Assembly (NCBI RefSeq): GCF_029478665.1
Contig: NZ_JARPQB010000023.1
Span: 1-64,000, forward strand
DNA: 64,000 nt
DNA from: Pseudomonas entomophila
Lineage (GTDB): Bacteria > Pseudomonadota > Gammaproteobacteria > Pseudomonadales > Pseudomonadaceae
Direction: 5' to 3'
Shown here: positions 54,501-63,432 of the stretch, in pieces
How positions within the stretch are numbered: position 1 is the stretch's first letter
Layout of the letters: each line of letters starts with the position of its first letter
Made by a program: the position numbers and the translations under genes
Notes under the pieces: model-generated
The model's input: the letters and a program-made list of their open reading frames with translations, nothing else
What the model was told of the DNA's origin: nothing
Database searches by the model: none

Positions 54501-54637
54501 TGGGCATCGCCGTGGTCGGCGGCCTGCTGGTGAGCCAGGCCCTGACGCTGTTCACCACCCCGGTCATATACTTGGCCCTGGAACAGCTGTTCCACCGCCG
54601 CCGGGCCACCCCGGCCGCCGCTTCAAGCGCCAGTTGA
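51545..54637 (+). CDS. RND multidrug efflux permease (MdtB/MdtC-like)
   Basis: 1030 residues with 12 transmembrane helices and two large periplasmic loops. The proton-relay acid pair is in VGFVVDDAIVVVENIHRHLE. GATGA-type coupling to the adaptor is ATGA at 51545-51548. It matches the HAE-1/MdtBC (MuxBC) group of proton-driven exporters of hydrophobic compounds. Only one permease is present, whereas MdtBC and MuxBC work as pairs. No outer-membrane factor follows, so it must borrow a TolC/OprM-type channel. The response regulator gene follows after nine bases. Confidence 0.93.
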   Translation: MNTRNGVSAWCIDHPIATLLLTFALVLLGAIAFPRLPVAPLPEADFPTIQVTAALPGASPETMASSVATPLEVQFSAIPGMTQMTSSSALGSTTLILQFTLDKNIDTAAQEVQAAINTATARLPQDLPSPPTWRKVNPADSPVLILTVSSAQMPGNELSDYAETLLARQLSQIDGVGLVNITGQLRPAIRVQAQPEKLAAIGLTLADVRQAIQQTSLNLAKGAFYGEHSVSTIAANDQLFHPEDYARLIVSYRDGAPVHLADVAKVINGAENAYVKAWSGDRPGLNLVIFRQPGANIVDTVDRVLDALPRLQEMLPASVEVSVLQDRTQTIRASLHEVELTLMIAVALVIGVMALFLRQWSATFIVSSVLGVSLIASCALMYVLGFSLNNLTLVAIVIAVGFVVDDAIVVVENIHRHLEAGDDSRTAALKGAGEIGFTVVSISFSLIAAFIPLLFMGGVVGRLFKEFALTATATILISVVVSLTLAPTLCALFMRRPPGEHEGGFGPRLLRGYEKGLDRALAHRRITLGVFGLTLVLAVAGYVGIPKGFFPLQDTGFILGTTEAAADVSYSSMIDKHLALARIIGEDPAVRAYSHSVGVTGSNQTIANGRFWISLKPRGERDVSASEWIDRIRPKLAQVPGIVLYMRAGQDINLSSGPSRTQYQYVLKSNDGVALNLWTQRLTERLRENPAFRDLSNDLQLGASVTRIDIDRQAAARFGLTTTDVDQALYDAFGQRQISEFQTETNQYKVILELDARQRGKAESLNYFYLRSPLSGEMVPLSALAHVAPPSTGPLSISHDGLFPAANLSFNLAPGVALGDAVRILERTQRELGMPDAISGNFQGAAQAFQSSLSSQPYLILAALVAVYIILGVLYESFVHPLTIISTLPSAGLGAIILLWASGQDFSIMGLIGVVLLIGIVKKNGILLIDFALEAQRNQGMTPEQAIRQACLVRFRPIIMTTLAALLGAVPLMFGFGTGAELRQPLGIAVVGGLLVSQALTLFTTPVIYLALEQLFHRRRATPAAASSAS

Positions 54638-54646
54638 GACAAGACC

Positions 54647-55318
54647 ATGCGTGTGCTGATCATCGAAGACGAAGAAAAAACCGCCGACTACCTGCATCGC
54701 GGCCTGAGCGAACAGGGCTTCACCGTCGACCTGGCCCGCGACGGCATCGACGGCCTGCACCTGGCCCTGGAGGGCGACTATGCGGTGATCGTGCTCGACG
54801 TGATGCTGCCCGGCCTGGATGGCTATGGCGTGCTGCGCGCACTGCGGGCACGCAAGCAGACCCCGGTGATCATGCTCACCGCCCGCGAGCGGGTCGAGGA
54901 CCGCATCCATGGGTTGCGCGAAGGCGCCGACGATTATCTGGGCAAGCCGTTCTCGTTCCTCGAACTGGTCGCCCGCCTGCAGGCGCTGACCCGGCGCAGC
55001 GCCATTCATGAACCCTTGCAGATCCAGGTGGCCGACCTGTGGATCGACCTGATGGCGCGCAAGGCCACCCGTGCGGGGCAACGCCTGGACCTCACCGCCA
55101 AGGAGTTCTCGCTGCTCAGTGTGCTGGCCCGGCGCCAGGGCGAGATCCTCTCGAAGACCGCCATCGCCGAGCTGGTCTGGGACATCAACTTCGACAGCGA
55201 CGCCAATGTCGTCGAGGTGGCCATCAAGCGCCTGCGGGCGAAGCTCGACGGGCCGTTCGACAACAAGCTGCTGCATACCATTCGAGGCATGGGTTATGTC
55301 CTGGAGCACCGTGGGTAG
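54647..55318 (+). CDS. OmpR-family response regulator of the efflux operon
   Basis: 223 residues: receiver domain with acidic pair (IIEDEEKTADYL), phospho-acceptor Asp in VIVLDVMLPGLDG and Lys in DDYLGKPFSFLEL, then a winged-helix domain (KEFSLLSVLARRQGEILSKT, VVEVAIKRLRAKLD). It resembles CopR/IrlR/CusR regulators, which respond to metals or stress. It is separated from its partner kinase gene by a 123-base REP palindrome. It probably controls the pump genes just upstream. Confidence 0.92.
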   Translation: MRVLIIEDEEKTADYLHRGLSEQGFTVDLARDGIDGLHLALEGDYAVIVLDVMLPGLDGYGVLRALRARKQTPVIMLTARERVEDRIHGLREGADDYLGKPFSFLELVARLQALTRRSAIHEPLQIQVADLWIDLMARKATRAGQRLDLTAKEFSLLSVLARRQGEILSKTAIAELVWDINFDSDANVVEVAIKRLRAKLDGPFDNKLLHTIRGMGYVLEHRG

Positions 55319-55320
55319 CC

Positions 55321-55432
55321 TTGGGGGCGCTGCGCGCCCCGTTCGCGGCACAAGGCCGCTCCTACAACGGATCGCGGTCTCCTGTAGGAGCGGCCTTGTG
55401 CCGCGAACGGGCTGCGAAGCAGCCCCTTGGGG
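55321..55432. repeat. REP palindromic pair between regulator and kinase genes
   Basis: GGGGGCGCTGCGCGCCCC and the GGCACAAGGCCGCTCCTAC unit with their complementary copies. Confidence 0.9.
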
Positions 55433-55441
55433 TAGCCATCC

Positions 55442-56857
55442 ATGACCCTTTTCCGAAGCAAACCCGGCAACTCCATCGCCCTGCGCCTCTCGGCCCTGTT
55501 CACCCTGGTCGCCCTGGCGGTGTTCGTGCTGATCGGCAGTGCCCTGTACCGCCAGGTCGACCACAGCCTCGACCTGCTGCCCGCCGCCGAACTGGACGCA
55601 CGCTTCAGCGTGCTCGAATCCACCCTCAACCGCTTCGGCACCCCTGAGCACTGGGCCAAGGTCAACAACAAGCTCAACCTGCTGAGCGAAGAAGACCGGC
55701 GCATCCGCTTCTGGGTGGTCAGCAGCGACCCGGCCTTCGAATACGGCCACCCCACCGAACAGGTCCGCGCCTTCGCCGAAGGCGCGCCGGGCATGCGCGA
55801 CCTGCGCCTGGCCAGCAGCCCCTACCCGTATAAAGTGTTGGTCAGTGAACTACCCGCACTGGGCGACCGCCCGCCACTGCGCTTCCTGATCGGCATCGAT
55901 ACCGAGACTTTCTGGCAAGCCCAGCACAGCCTTCTGGTGGCCATCGTCGGCCTCGCCGCTTTCGGTGTGCTGCTGGCCTCGCTGCTCGGCTACTGGGTGG
56001 CGCGTATCGGCCTCAAGCCCCTGCAAGCCCTGTCGGACGAAGCCCAGGCCCTGGCCCCGCCGCGCCTGGACGGCCGCCTGCCAACCCGCGACCTGCCCCC
56101 GGAACTGGCACAGTTCGCCGGCGCCTTCAACGCCGCCCTCGACCGCGTCACCCAGACCTATTCACAGCTCGAAGCCTTCAACGCCGATGTCGCCCACGAA
56201 CTGCGCTCGCCACTGACCAACCTGATCGGCCAGACCCAAGTCGCCCTGACCCGCGGGCGCAGCGCCGAGCACTACTTCGAAGTGCTGCAATCCAACCTCG
56301 AAGAGCTGGAGCGCCTGCGCAGCATCATCAACGACATGCTGTTCCTGGCCAGCGCCGACCAGGGCAGCAAGGCCACCTCGCTGACCAGCGCCTCGCTGGC
56401 CGAGGAAGTGGCCACCACCCTCGACTACCTCGACTACATCCTCGAAGACGCCCAGGTCAGCGTCAGCGTCAGCGGCGACGCCCAGGCCTGTTTCGAAAAG
56501 GCCCAGCTGCGCCGGGCGCTGATCAACCTGCTGAACAACGCCGTGCAGCACACCGCGCCACACCAGGTAATCCAGGTGCGCATCGAGGCGGGTGAAGAAC
56601 AGGTGAGCATCGCCGTGAGCAACCCGGGGCCGGCGATTGCCGAGGAGCACCTGCCGATGCTGTTCGAGCGCTTCTATCGGGTGGATGCGGCGCGCAGCAA
56701 CAGTGGTGGCGGCAATCATGGTTTGGGGTTGGCCATCGTCAAGGCCATCGCCGTGATGCATGGCGGCAATGTTTTCGTGCGAAGTGAGGCCGGCGCCAAT
56801 ACCTTTGGTATCAACCTGCCGAACGCTCAACTACGCGGGTTTGCGGTAAAAATCTGA
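55442..56857 (+). CDS. Sensor histidine kinase (CusS/IrlS type)
   Basis: 471 residues with a first helix (SALFTLVALAVFVLIG), a periplasmic sensor of about 140 residues, a second helix (LLVAIVGLAAFGVLLASLLGYWV), HAMP and the H-box AFNADVAHELRSPLTNLIG. The ATPase domain carries NLLNNAVQHT (N-box) and NHGLGLAIVKAIAVMHGG (G-box). It belongs to the heavy-metal sensor kinase branch and should phosphorylate the regulator at 54647. Its ATG begins 10 bases after the REP element. Confidence 0.93.
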   Translation: MTLFRSKPGNSIALRLSALFTLVALAVFVLIGSALYRQVDHSLDLLPAAELDARFSVLESTLNRFGTPEHWAKVNNKLNLLSEEDRRIRFWVVSSDPAFEYGHPTEQVRAFAEGAPGMRDLRLASSPYPYKVLVSELPALGDRPPLRFLIGIDTETFWQAQHSLLVAIVGLAAFGVLLASLLGYWVARIGLKPLQALSDEAQALAPPRLDGRLPTRDLPPELAQFAGAFNAALDRVTQTYSQLEAFNADVAHELRSPLTNLIGQTQVALTRGRSAEHYFEVLQSNLEELERLRSIINDMLFLASADQGSKATSLTSASLAEEVATTLDYLDYILEDAQVSVSVSGDAQACFEKAQLRRALINLLNNAVQHTAPHQVIQVRIEAGEEQVSIAVSNPGPAIAEEHLPMLFERFYRVDAARSNSGGGNHGLGLAIVKAIAVMHGGNVFVRSEAGANTFGINLPNAQLRGFAVKI

Positions 56858-56987
56858 AGCTATTCATCCTAATCATTACTTTTTGCGCAACAGTGCTTAT
56901 CTAAACAGCCTCTGTTTCCCATGTGTTTACGGGACTAACTTAAGCCCTGTCTCCATTAGCACTTGCCCCGCAAGAAGGTTGCATCAA

Positions 56988-57203
56988 ATGTCCAACAGTA
57001 TGGGTATTGCCAGCGTGTTCGTCCTGTCTTCCCTGTTGTTGTCGCCCCTGGCCATGGCGGAAGAATCCCCGGCCTTCGTCGCCCGTAACGCCGAACTTGC
57101 CACTGTTCACCAGGAAGCCTTCGCGGCACGCCAGGCCGACGCTGCCAAAGACGTGCAACAGACCGCTTCCAAGGTGTCGGTCGACGACAACGCCGACAGC
57201 TGA
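56988..57203 (+). CDS. Small exported protein (PtrA-N-like)
   Basis: 71 residues with a signal peptide (MGIASVFVLSSLLLSPLAMA, cleavage before EESPAF) and a short, polar, Ala- and Asp-rich mature part. It resembles the small Pseudomonas co-regulatory PtrA-N type proteins in size and layout, but the match is loose. AAGG lies before the ATG at 56988. A strong terminator follows. Confidence 0.6.
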   Translation: MSNSMGIASVFVLSSLLLSPLAMAEESPAFVARNAELATVHQEAFAARQADAAKDVQQTASKVSVDDNADS

Positions 57204-57278
57204 TCGGGCCACACCCGCGTTTCCAGATTTCCCTTGGCTACACCATGGGCACCGCCTGTGACGATATGTTAGCCTTTC

Positions 57279-57307
57279 AAAGCCGCTGCCCCGCAGCGGC
57301 TTTTTTT
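57279..57307 (+). terminator. Rho-independent terminator
   Basis: AAGCCGCTGCC-CC-GCAGCGGCTT hairpin followed by a seven-base T run, after the small exported protein gene. Confidence 0.88.
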
Positions 57308-57409
57308 ATGTGTCGAAAATATCAGCCCGGCTGTTACGTCTCTAATAAGAAACTTGCAGGCACGACAATAAAAAACTGCCCCATCGCTTGACCAAAGGAG
57401 TTTGTACCG

Positions 57410-58720
57410 GTGTCTTTTGCGTTTCGTTTCACCCCGTTGTTCGTTGCATTGGCCGCAACGATGCCCGTGGCCGCTCAGGCCGATGAAGCCAAGGCTGATG
57501 GCTTCATCGAAGGTTCCACGCTGAACCTGCATTTCAGAAATGCCTACTTCAACCGCAACGAGAAGAATGCCCAGATCAAGGACAAGCGTGAGTGGGGCCA
57601 AGGCGCTGTCGCCCGCTTCGAGTCCGGCTACACGCCGGGCGTGATCGGTTTCGGCCTCGACGCCCACGCGATGGTCGGCTTGAAGCTGGACGGCGGCGGC
57701 GGCCACGCCGGCACCTCGATCCTGCCAAGCGCGCCGGAAGACAAGGCGCGCCACGCCTTCTCCACCGCCGGCGGCGCAATCAAGCTCAAGGGCTTCGACA
57801 CCGAGTTCAAGGCCGGTGACCTGTTCCTCACCAACCCGGTGATCGCCGGTGGCGAAAGCCGCATGCTGCCGCAGACCTTCCGCGGCGTCGCCGTGACCAA
57901 CCGCAGCATCGACGGGCTGATGCTCGAAGGCGGCAAGGTCAGCTTCACCAAGCCGTACAACCAGAGCGGCCACCGCCGCATCAACACCTACTACAGCCAG
58001 CAGACCGCGGAGCAGGACAGCCAGAACCTGAGCTGGGCCGGCGCGTCGTGGAGCGGCACCGAGGGCGTCACCGCCAACGTCTACGCCGCCGAGCTGAAGG
58101 ACATCTGGAACCAGTACTACGCCGACTTCGACTACACCTACCAGGTCAACGACCTGGTCAGCCTGAACCCAGGCGTGCACTTCTACCACACCCAGGACAC
58201 CGGCCAGTCGAAGCTGGGCGACATCGACAACAACACCTGGAGCGTGCACTTCACCGTGGCCGCCGGGTATCACAGCGTCACCGCCGCCTACCAGCGGGTC
58301 AACGGCGACACGCCGTTCGACTACATCAACCTGGGCGACAGCATCTACCTGGACAACTCGCGCATGTACGCGGACTTCAACGCGCCGAACGAGCGCTCGT
58401 GGAAGCTGCAGTACAACTACGACTTCGCCGGCGTCGGCATCCCTGGCCTGACTTCGACGCTGTCGTACTCGCGCGGCAAGGCCGACCTGACCAAGGCCAG
58501 CCAGGACACCCAGTACTACAACTTCTACAACGCCGAGGGCGAGAACGGCCGGCACTGGGAGCGCGACTTCGACGTGAAGTACGTGTTCCAGGAGGGCCAG
58601 CTGAAGGACCTGTCGGTGCTGCTGCGCTATGCCACGCACCGAGCCAACGCGGCGTATTCGTCGGTGTCGGACAACGACGAATTCCGGGTGATCGTGGATT
58701 ATCCGCTGAACGTGTTCTGA
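57410..58720 (+). CDS. OprD-family outer-membrane porin
   Basis: 436 residues. It has a signal peptide ([14 protein letters not shown], cleavage before DEAKAD), then [20 protein letters not shown], the standard OprD opening, an 18-stranded barrel pattern and a terminal phenylalanine (YPLNVF). OprD-family porins pass basic amino acids, carboxylates or small peptides; this one cannot be assigned to a substrate. AAAGGAG lies nine bases before the GTG start. A hairpin ends the gene. Confidence 0.92.
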   Translation: MSFAFRFTPLFVALAATMPVAAQADEAKADGFIEGSTLNLHFRNAYFNRNEKNAQIKDKREWGQGAVARFESGYTPGVIGFGLDAHAMVGLKLDGGGGHAGTSILPSAPEDKARHAFSTAGGAIKLKGFDTEFKAGDLFLTNPVIAGGESRMLPQTFRGVAVTNRSIDGLMLEGGKVSFTKPYNQSGHRRINTYYSQQTAEQDSQNLSWAGASWSGTEGVTANVYAAELKDIWNQYYADFDYTYQVNDLVSLNPGVHFYHTQDTGQSKLGDIDNNTWSVHFTVAAGYHSVTAAYQRVNGDTPFDYINLGDSIYLDNSRMYADFNAPNERSWKLQYNYDFAGVGIPGLTSTLSYSRGKADLTKASQDTQYYNFYNAEGENGRHWERDFDVKYVFQEGQLKDLSVLLRYATHRANAAYSSVSDNDEFRVIVDYPLNVF

Positions 58721-58733
58721 TCCGGGATCGGGG

Positions 58734-58753
58734 ACGAGGGCTTCGCCCTCGTT
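58734..58753 (+). terminator. Terminator hairpin after the porin gene
   Basis: ACGAGGGC-TT-CGCCCTCGTTT, a tight hairpin 13 bases after the stop codon. Confidence 0.75.
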
Positions 58754-58990
58754 TCGCCGGCAAGGCCGGCTCCTACAGGTCCAGGTAGGAGCCGGCCTTG
58801 CCGGCCATGGCACTGAGCATTCGCCGATGCGGCACTGTAGGAGCGGATTCATCCGCGATGCGTCGCGTCTGCGACGCTCGATTTGCGCATCACCACAACC
58901 CCTCAGGCGAGCACCTGGGCGCCATCACGCGATCCTCGAACGGAACAAGGCACCGGTTTTACCGGTCTTCGCGGATGAATCCGCGCCTAC
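58754..58990. repeat. Two REP palindromes in tandem
   Basis: One at 58754-58806 (GCCGGCAAGGCCGGCTCCTAC and its complement) and one at 58837-58990 (GTAGGAGCGGATTCATCCGC and an imperfect complementary copy). They fill the gap between the porin and the GGDEF gene. Confidence 0.85.
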
Positions 58991-59138
58991 GGGAAACCTG
59001 CGGCCCCAAGGCCTACTGAATCATTTCCGTCGGGCGGAACACCTTTAATCTTGTCCGACAATCCCCGCTTCCCTAGAATATCGCCCGCCGCTTTCCGGCC
59101 CATTCCCCATGGATCCCGGGGCTTATGCAGTTGCGAGC
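58991..59138. other. Upstream region of the GGDEF gene
   Basis: About 150 bases between the REP elements and the diguanylate cyclase. AAT CTTGTCCGACAATCCCC near 59045 is compatible with a promoter, but no clear -35/-10 pair was found. Confidence 0.35.
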
Positions 59139-60650
59139 ATGACGTTGCCCACCCGATCACCACGATCCGCCCTGTACAAGTCACACCCCGAGCTGATCCT
59201 CAACCTGGGCAGCTGCCTCGCCGTGCTCGCCATCGTGGCCATCGTCAGCTACCTGCTGGCCCGCGAGCGTGACAGCGTCGAGCAATCGGCGATGCGTTCG
59301 TCGAGCAACATCGTGCAGCTGATCGAAAGCGACATCCTGCGCAACGTCGAGCTCTACGACCAGTCGCTCAAGGGCCTGGTCTGGGCGGTGCGCCACCCGG
59401 AACTGCTCGACGTGCCGCCCAAGCTGCGCCAGCAGATCCTGTTCAACCAGGCGTTCACCGCGCCCATTCGCGGCGACATCCTCTGGCTCGACAACAAAGG
59501 CGATGTGGTCGGCGACTCCACCAGCATCATCCCGCGCCAGGCCAACTTCGCCGACACCGTGCCGTTCCAGACCCACCGCGACCACCCCGGCATGGGCCTG
59601 CTGATCAGCCCGCCGTTCAAGGCGCGCCTGGGCAACCTGGACTGGTGCATCAGCTTCAGCCGGCGAATCACCGGCAGCAACGGCGAATTCCTCGGCCTGG
59701 CCGCCGGCGCCTTGCGGCTGTCGTACTTCAACCAGCTGTTCGAACGCCTGGACATCGGCGTGGACAGCAGCATCAACCTGCTCAACACCGACGGGCAGTT
59801 GCTGGCACGCCAACCGACCCGCCCGCAGGACCCGCTGATCGGCGCCAGCTTCAGCGAACGGCCCAACTTCAAGCGCATCCTCAGCGAGCGCAGCGGCAGC
59901 TTCACGGCCCGCTCCAGCACCCATGACGTGCAGCGCATCTACACCTTCGCCCGGGTTGCCGACCTGCCGCTGATCGTGCTGGTGGTGCATTCCTCGGACG
60001 AGGTGTTCCAGTCGTGGCGGCGCACGGCGATCGTGGTCAGCGTGGCCACCGGCGTGCTGTGCATCGGCATTCTCTGGCTCACGCTTTTGCTAGGCCGCGA
60101 GCTGCGCCGTCGCCATGAAGCCGAGCAGGGCCTGGCGACCCTGGCCGCCACCGACAGCCTCACTGGCCTGGCCAACCGCCGTCGCCTGGACCAGGTGCTG
60201 CGCCAGGAATGGGCGCGTGCCCAGCGCAATCGCCGGCCGCTGGCGGTGCTGATGGTAGATGTGGATCACTTCAAGGCATTCAACCAGCGCCATGGCCATG
60301 CGGGGGGCGACCACGTGCTGCGCGAGGTGGCCAAGACCATCGAGCTGTGCATAAGACGCCCGGCCGACCTGGCCGCGCGCTATGGCGGGGAGGAGTTCCA
60401 GGTGGTGCTGCCGGAGACCGACTTGGCCGGTGCCCAGCTGTTGGCCGAGCGTATCCGGGGCAGCGTCGAGGCGATGCCGCCGTTCGGCGACGATGTGCGT
60501 GCGGTGACCGTCAGCGTGGGCATCGGCTTGCATATCCCCGGCACCCTGCAGGACCTGGCGGCGCTGCTGGGTGATGCGGACGAGGCGCTGTACCGGGCGA
60601 AGGCCAATGGTCGGAACCGGGTGGAAGGGCCCCAGGACCCGGCAATGTGA
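59139..60650 (+). CDS. Membrane-bound diguanylate cyclase (double-Cache/GGDEF)
   Basis: About 503 residues. One helix at the N-terminus (GSCLAVLAIVAIVSYLLA), a periplasmic sensor of about 250 residues of the dCache type, a second helix (VVSVATGVLCIGILWLTLLLG), then a GGDEF domain with the intact active site RYGGEEFQVV and an I-site RPAD five residues ahead of it. It should make c-di-GMP and be product-inhibited. The start at 59139 (MTLPT) is chosen for a tidy N-terminus; an in-frame ATG at 59109 is possible. Confidence 0.9.
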   Translation: MTLPTRSPRSALYKSHPELILNLGSCLAVLAIVAIVSYLLARERDSVEQSAMRSSSNIVQLIESDILRNVELYDQSLKGLVWAVRHPELLDVPPKLRQQILFNQAFTAPIRGDILWLDNKGDVVGDSTSIIPRQANFADTVPFQTHRDHPGMGLLISPPFKARLGNLDWCISFSRRITGSNGEFLGLAAGALRLSYFNQLFERLDIGVDSSINLLNTDGQLLARQPTRPQDPLIGASFSERPNFKRILSERSGSFTARSSTHDVQRIYTFARVADLPLIVLVVHSSDEVFQSWRRTAIVVSVATGVLCIGILWLTLLLGRELRRRHEAEQGLATLAATDSLTGLANRRRLDQVLRQEWARAQRNRRPLAVLMVDVDHFKAFNQRHGHAGGDHVLREVAKTIELCIRRPADLAARYGGEEFQVVLPETDLAGAQLLAERIRGSVEAMPPFGDDVRAVTVSVGIGLHIPGTLQDLAALLGDADEALYRAKANGRNRVEGPQDPAM

Positions 60651-60652
60651 GC

Positions 60653-60756
60653 TTGGGGCTGCTGTGCAGCCCATCGCGGCTGAAGCCGCTCCTACAGAGA
60701 CGGCGGACCACCTGTAGGAGCGGCTTCAGCCGCGATGGGCCGCAAAGCGGCCCCGA
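60653..60756. repeat. REP palindromic pair
   Basis: GGGGCTGCTGTGCAGCCC and the GCGGCTGAAGCCGCTCCTAC unit with their complementary copies, between convergent genes. Confidence 0.9.
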
Positions 60757-60759
60757 GGT

Positions 60760-61236
60760 TCAAGACCGAGCGCGTGCCGCGTTACGCAGCGCCTTCACCT
60801 GGTCATGATTACGCTGCACCCCCTGCAACTGCTTCTCCACCAGCACATAGCTCTGGTCGTTGGCAGTACGCCCCAGCTTGACCAGTTTTTCGCGGGCTTC
60901 CTTGTAGGCTTTGAGGGCATGATCCTCGCCCCGCTCCACTTCATTGAGCACGGCGGCTTCATCCTTGCCGGTGACCATCGACTTGAGGTTGACCCAGCCA
61001 CGGTGCAGGTCGCCGCTGATACTGGTGCTGGTTTCCGGGTCGCCACCCAGCCGACGCACTTCGCCTTGCAGCTCCCCTGCGGCATTGGCGCAATCGCCAG
61101 CGCGCTGGACGAAGAACGCCTTGAGCTCAGGGTTCTTCACATCGTCGGCGGAGGCCTTGAAGCCTTTCTCGCCATCCTTGCTGTATTCGATCAGGTCGTT
61201 GAGTACGTCGATCACGTCTTTGTTGAGATTGCTCAT
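60760..61236 (-). CDS. PA2169/DUF2383-family four-helix-bundle protein
   Basis: 158 residues, all helical and highly charged, with VLNDLIEYSKDGEKGFKASADDV at the N-terminus and GEDHALKAYKEAREKL later, typical of the small stress-linked PA2169 family with a ferritin-like four-helix fold. The role is unknown; members are often induced in stationary phase or stress. AAGGAG precedes the ATG at 61236. The gene is single and faces a REP element. Confidence 0.88.
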   Translation of the reverse strand: MSNLNKDVIDVLNDLIEYSKDGEKGFKASADDVKNPELKAFFVQRAGDCANAAGELQGEVRRLGGDPETSTSISGDLHRGWVNLKSMVTGKDEAAVLNEVERGEDHALKAYKEAREKLVKLGRTANDQSYVLVEKQLQGVQRNHDQVKALRNAARARS

Positions 61237-61440
61237 GGCAACTACTCCTTGGCAGGTGGAAGTCACCTGGAACGGAGCAGGCTTCATGCCAGCCATGAAT
61301 TATAAAAATATTTCTTTAAAATCAATAAGTTGGGATATTTCAATAAACGATGAAAAGCAGCGTTCTGCATGATCGCCGCTTGGGTCGTCGTGCAGATTGC
61401 AGTATGGTTCGCGGTCCATCCCTGCCCAGGCCCGAGCCCG

Positions 61441-61662
61441 ATGAAACCCGAATCGCTGCAACTGCTGGTCACCCGCACCATGCCCTTCGGCAAGTATCAG
61501 GGCCGCCTGATCGCCGACCTGCCGGGCGACTATCTGGCATGGTTCGCCCGCAAAGGGTTCCCGCCCGGCGAACTGGGCGGGTTGCTGGCGTTGATGCACG
61601 AGATCGACCACAACGGGTTGGGTGACCTGTTGAAGCCGTTGCGCAGTAAAGCCCGAGGTTGA
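61441..61662 (+). CDS. DUF3820-family protein
   Basis: 73 residues with TRTMPFGKYQGRLIADLPGDYLAWFARKGFPPGELG, the core block of the DUF3820 family. It is sometimes called a quorum-sensing-regulated virulence factor, but its function is unproven. The ATG at 61441 fits the family length; the 24 residues upstream in the open frame are not conserved-looking. Confidence 0.75.
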   Translation: MKPESLQLLVTRTMPFGKYQGRLIADLPGDYLAWFARKGFPPGELGGLLALMHEIDHNGLGDLLKPLRSKARG

Positions 61663-61679
61663 TCAGCTCGGAACACAGC

Positions 61680-61711
61680 CCCTGTAGGAGCCGGCTTGCC
61701 GGCGAACAGGC
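61680..61711. repeat. Single REP-like unit
   Basis: CCTGTAGGAGCCGGCTTGCCGGCGAACAGG forms a half-element just after the fruA stop (minus strand) and the DUF3820 gene. Confidence 0.7.
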
Positions 61712-61716
61712 CCGAC

Positions 61717-63432
61717 CTAGCCCTTGGCCGGCGCCACCACCATCTCCACCTGCTCGCTCTTCTTGATCACGGCATACACCACCGCCGTCACCAGGCTCCC
61801 CGCCAGGATCGCCAGCAGGTACAGCAGCGCGTGGTTGATCGCATTGGGGATCAGCAGCACGAACAGCCCGCCATGGGGCGCCATCAGCTTGCAGCCGAAG
61901 TACATCGACAGCGCACCGGTCAACGCGCCCCCGGCGATGCTGGCCGGGATCACCCGCAGTGGGTCCTTGGCGGCAAACGGGATCGCCCCTTCCGAGATGA
62001 AGCACAGCCCCAGCGCCAGCGCCGCCTTGCCGGCCTCGCGCTCGCTTTGGGCGAACTTGCGCCGGGCCAGGAAGGTGGCGATGCCCAGACCGATCGGCGG
62101 CACCATGCCGGCGGCCATGGTGGCGGCCATCGGCGCGTAGCTGGACGAGGCCAGCAGCCCCACCGAGAACGCGTAGGCCGCCTTGTTGATCGGCCCACCG
62201 AGGTCGACACACATCATGCCGCCCAGCAACAGCCCGAGCAGGATGGCGTTGGTGGTGCCCATGCTGTCGAGAAACTGCGTGAGCCCTTCGAGCATCGCCG
62301 CCACCGGCTGGCCGACCACGTAGATCATCACCAGGCCGGTGAACAGGCTGGCCAGCAGCGGGATGATCAGGATCGGCTTGAGCGCCTCCAGGCTCGATGG
62401 CAGGCGCACCCAGCGGGCGATGGCCTTGGCACTGTAGCCGGCGAGAAAACCGGCGACGATGCCGCCGATGAAGCCCGCGCCCAGGGTGCCGGCCAGCAGG
62501 CCGCCGATCATGCCCGGGGCCAAACCCGGGCGGTCGGCGATGGACCAGGCGATATAACCCGCCAGCAACGGCACCATCAGCTTGAATGCCGCTTCGCCAC
62601 CGATCTGCATCAGTGCGGCGGGCAAGGTGCCGGCCTCTTTGTAGGCCTCGATGCCGAACACGAATGACAGCGCGATCAGCAGGCCACCCGCCACCACCAT
62701 CGGCAGCATGAACGACACACCGGTCAGCAGGTGCTTGTAGATGCCGGTCTTCTCGGCCTTTTGCGGGGCACTGGCAGCGCTGCTCTCGGCCTTGGCCTGG
62801 TTCAGCGCATTGTCCAGGGTGGCGCGGGCCTGCTTGAGGGCGATGCCGGTGCCACAGCGGTAGATGCGCTTGCCGGCGAAGCGGGCCGTGGGCACCTCGA
62901 TATCGGCGGCCAGCAGCACCACGTCGGCTTCAGCGATGGCTTCGCTGGACAAGGGATTGCGCGCTCCAACCGAGCCCTGGGTCTCGACGGTGAGCTGGTA
63001 GCCCAGCGCCTGGGCGGCCTGCTGCAGGGCCTCGGCGGCCATGAAGGTGTGCGCCACGCCCGTGGGGCAGGCGGTCACCGCGACGATCTTCACCGCAGCA
63101 TTGGCCACGGCCGGGGCCACATCCTGAACCTGTGCCTTGGCCGCCGCCTCGTCGAGGAAACCTTCGCGGTCCGCCAGGGCCTGGGCCGGTGTGCTCTGGT
63201 ACAGGCGTTTGCCGGCAAAACGTGCCAGATCGATCGGACCGGTGCTGACCACCAGCACCCAGTCGGCCTCGGCGATCTGCGCCGGGGTCAGGCGGCGCTC
63301 GGGGTGGTCGGCGTCCTGCACTTCGACGCTGGTGCTCCAGCCGCGGCGCTGGGCGGCAGCAGCCAGCAGGCGCGCGCTGAGCACGCTGGAGACCTGGCCG
63401 TTGGGGCAGGCAGTGACAATGGCGATATTCAT
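61717..63432 (-). CDS. fruA: PTS fructose transporter subunit IIBC
   Basis: 571 residues: a degenerate first EIIB-like domain (1-95, TACPNGQVSS), an active EIIB domain with the phospho-cysteine C122 in VTACPTGVAHTF, and the EIIC membrane channel from about residue 235. It brings in fructose and phosphorylates it to fructose-1-phosphate. The ATG overlaps the fruK stop (TGATG at 63430-63434). In this group the operon is fruB-fruK-fruA, repressed by Cra; fruB lies outside the window. Confidence 0.95.
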   Translation of the reverse strand: MNIAIVTACPNGQVSSVLSARLLAAAAQRRGWSTSVEVQDADHPERRLTPAQIAEADWVLVVSTGPIDLARFAGKRLYQSTPAQALADREGFLDEAAAKAQVQDVAPAVANAAVKIVAVTACPTGVAHTFMAAEALQQAAQALGYQLTVETQGSVGARNPLSSEAIAEADVVLLAADIEVPTARFAGKRIYRCGTGIALKQARATLDNALNQAKAESSAASAPQKAEKTGIYKHLLTGVSFMLPMVVAGGLLIALSFVFGIEAYKEAGTLPAALMQIGGEAAFKLMVPLLAGYIAWSIADRPGLAPGMIGGLLAGTLGAGFIGGIVAGFLAGYSAKAIARWVRLPSSLEALKPILIIPLLASLFTGLVMIYVVGQPVAAMLEGLTQFLDSMGTTNAILLGLLLGGMMCVDLGGPINKAAYAFSVGLLASSSYAPMAATMAAGMVPPIGLGIATFLARRKFAQSEREAGKAALALGLCFISEGAIPFAAKDPLRVIPASIAGGALTGALSMYFGCKLMAPHGGLFVLLIPNAINHALLYLLAILAGSLVTAVVYAVIKKSEQVEMVVAPAKG

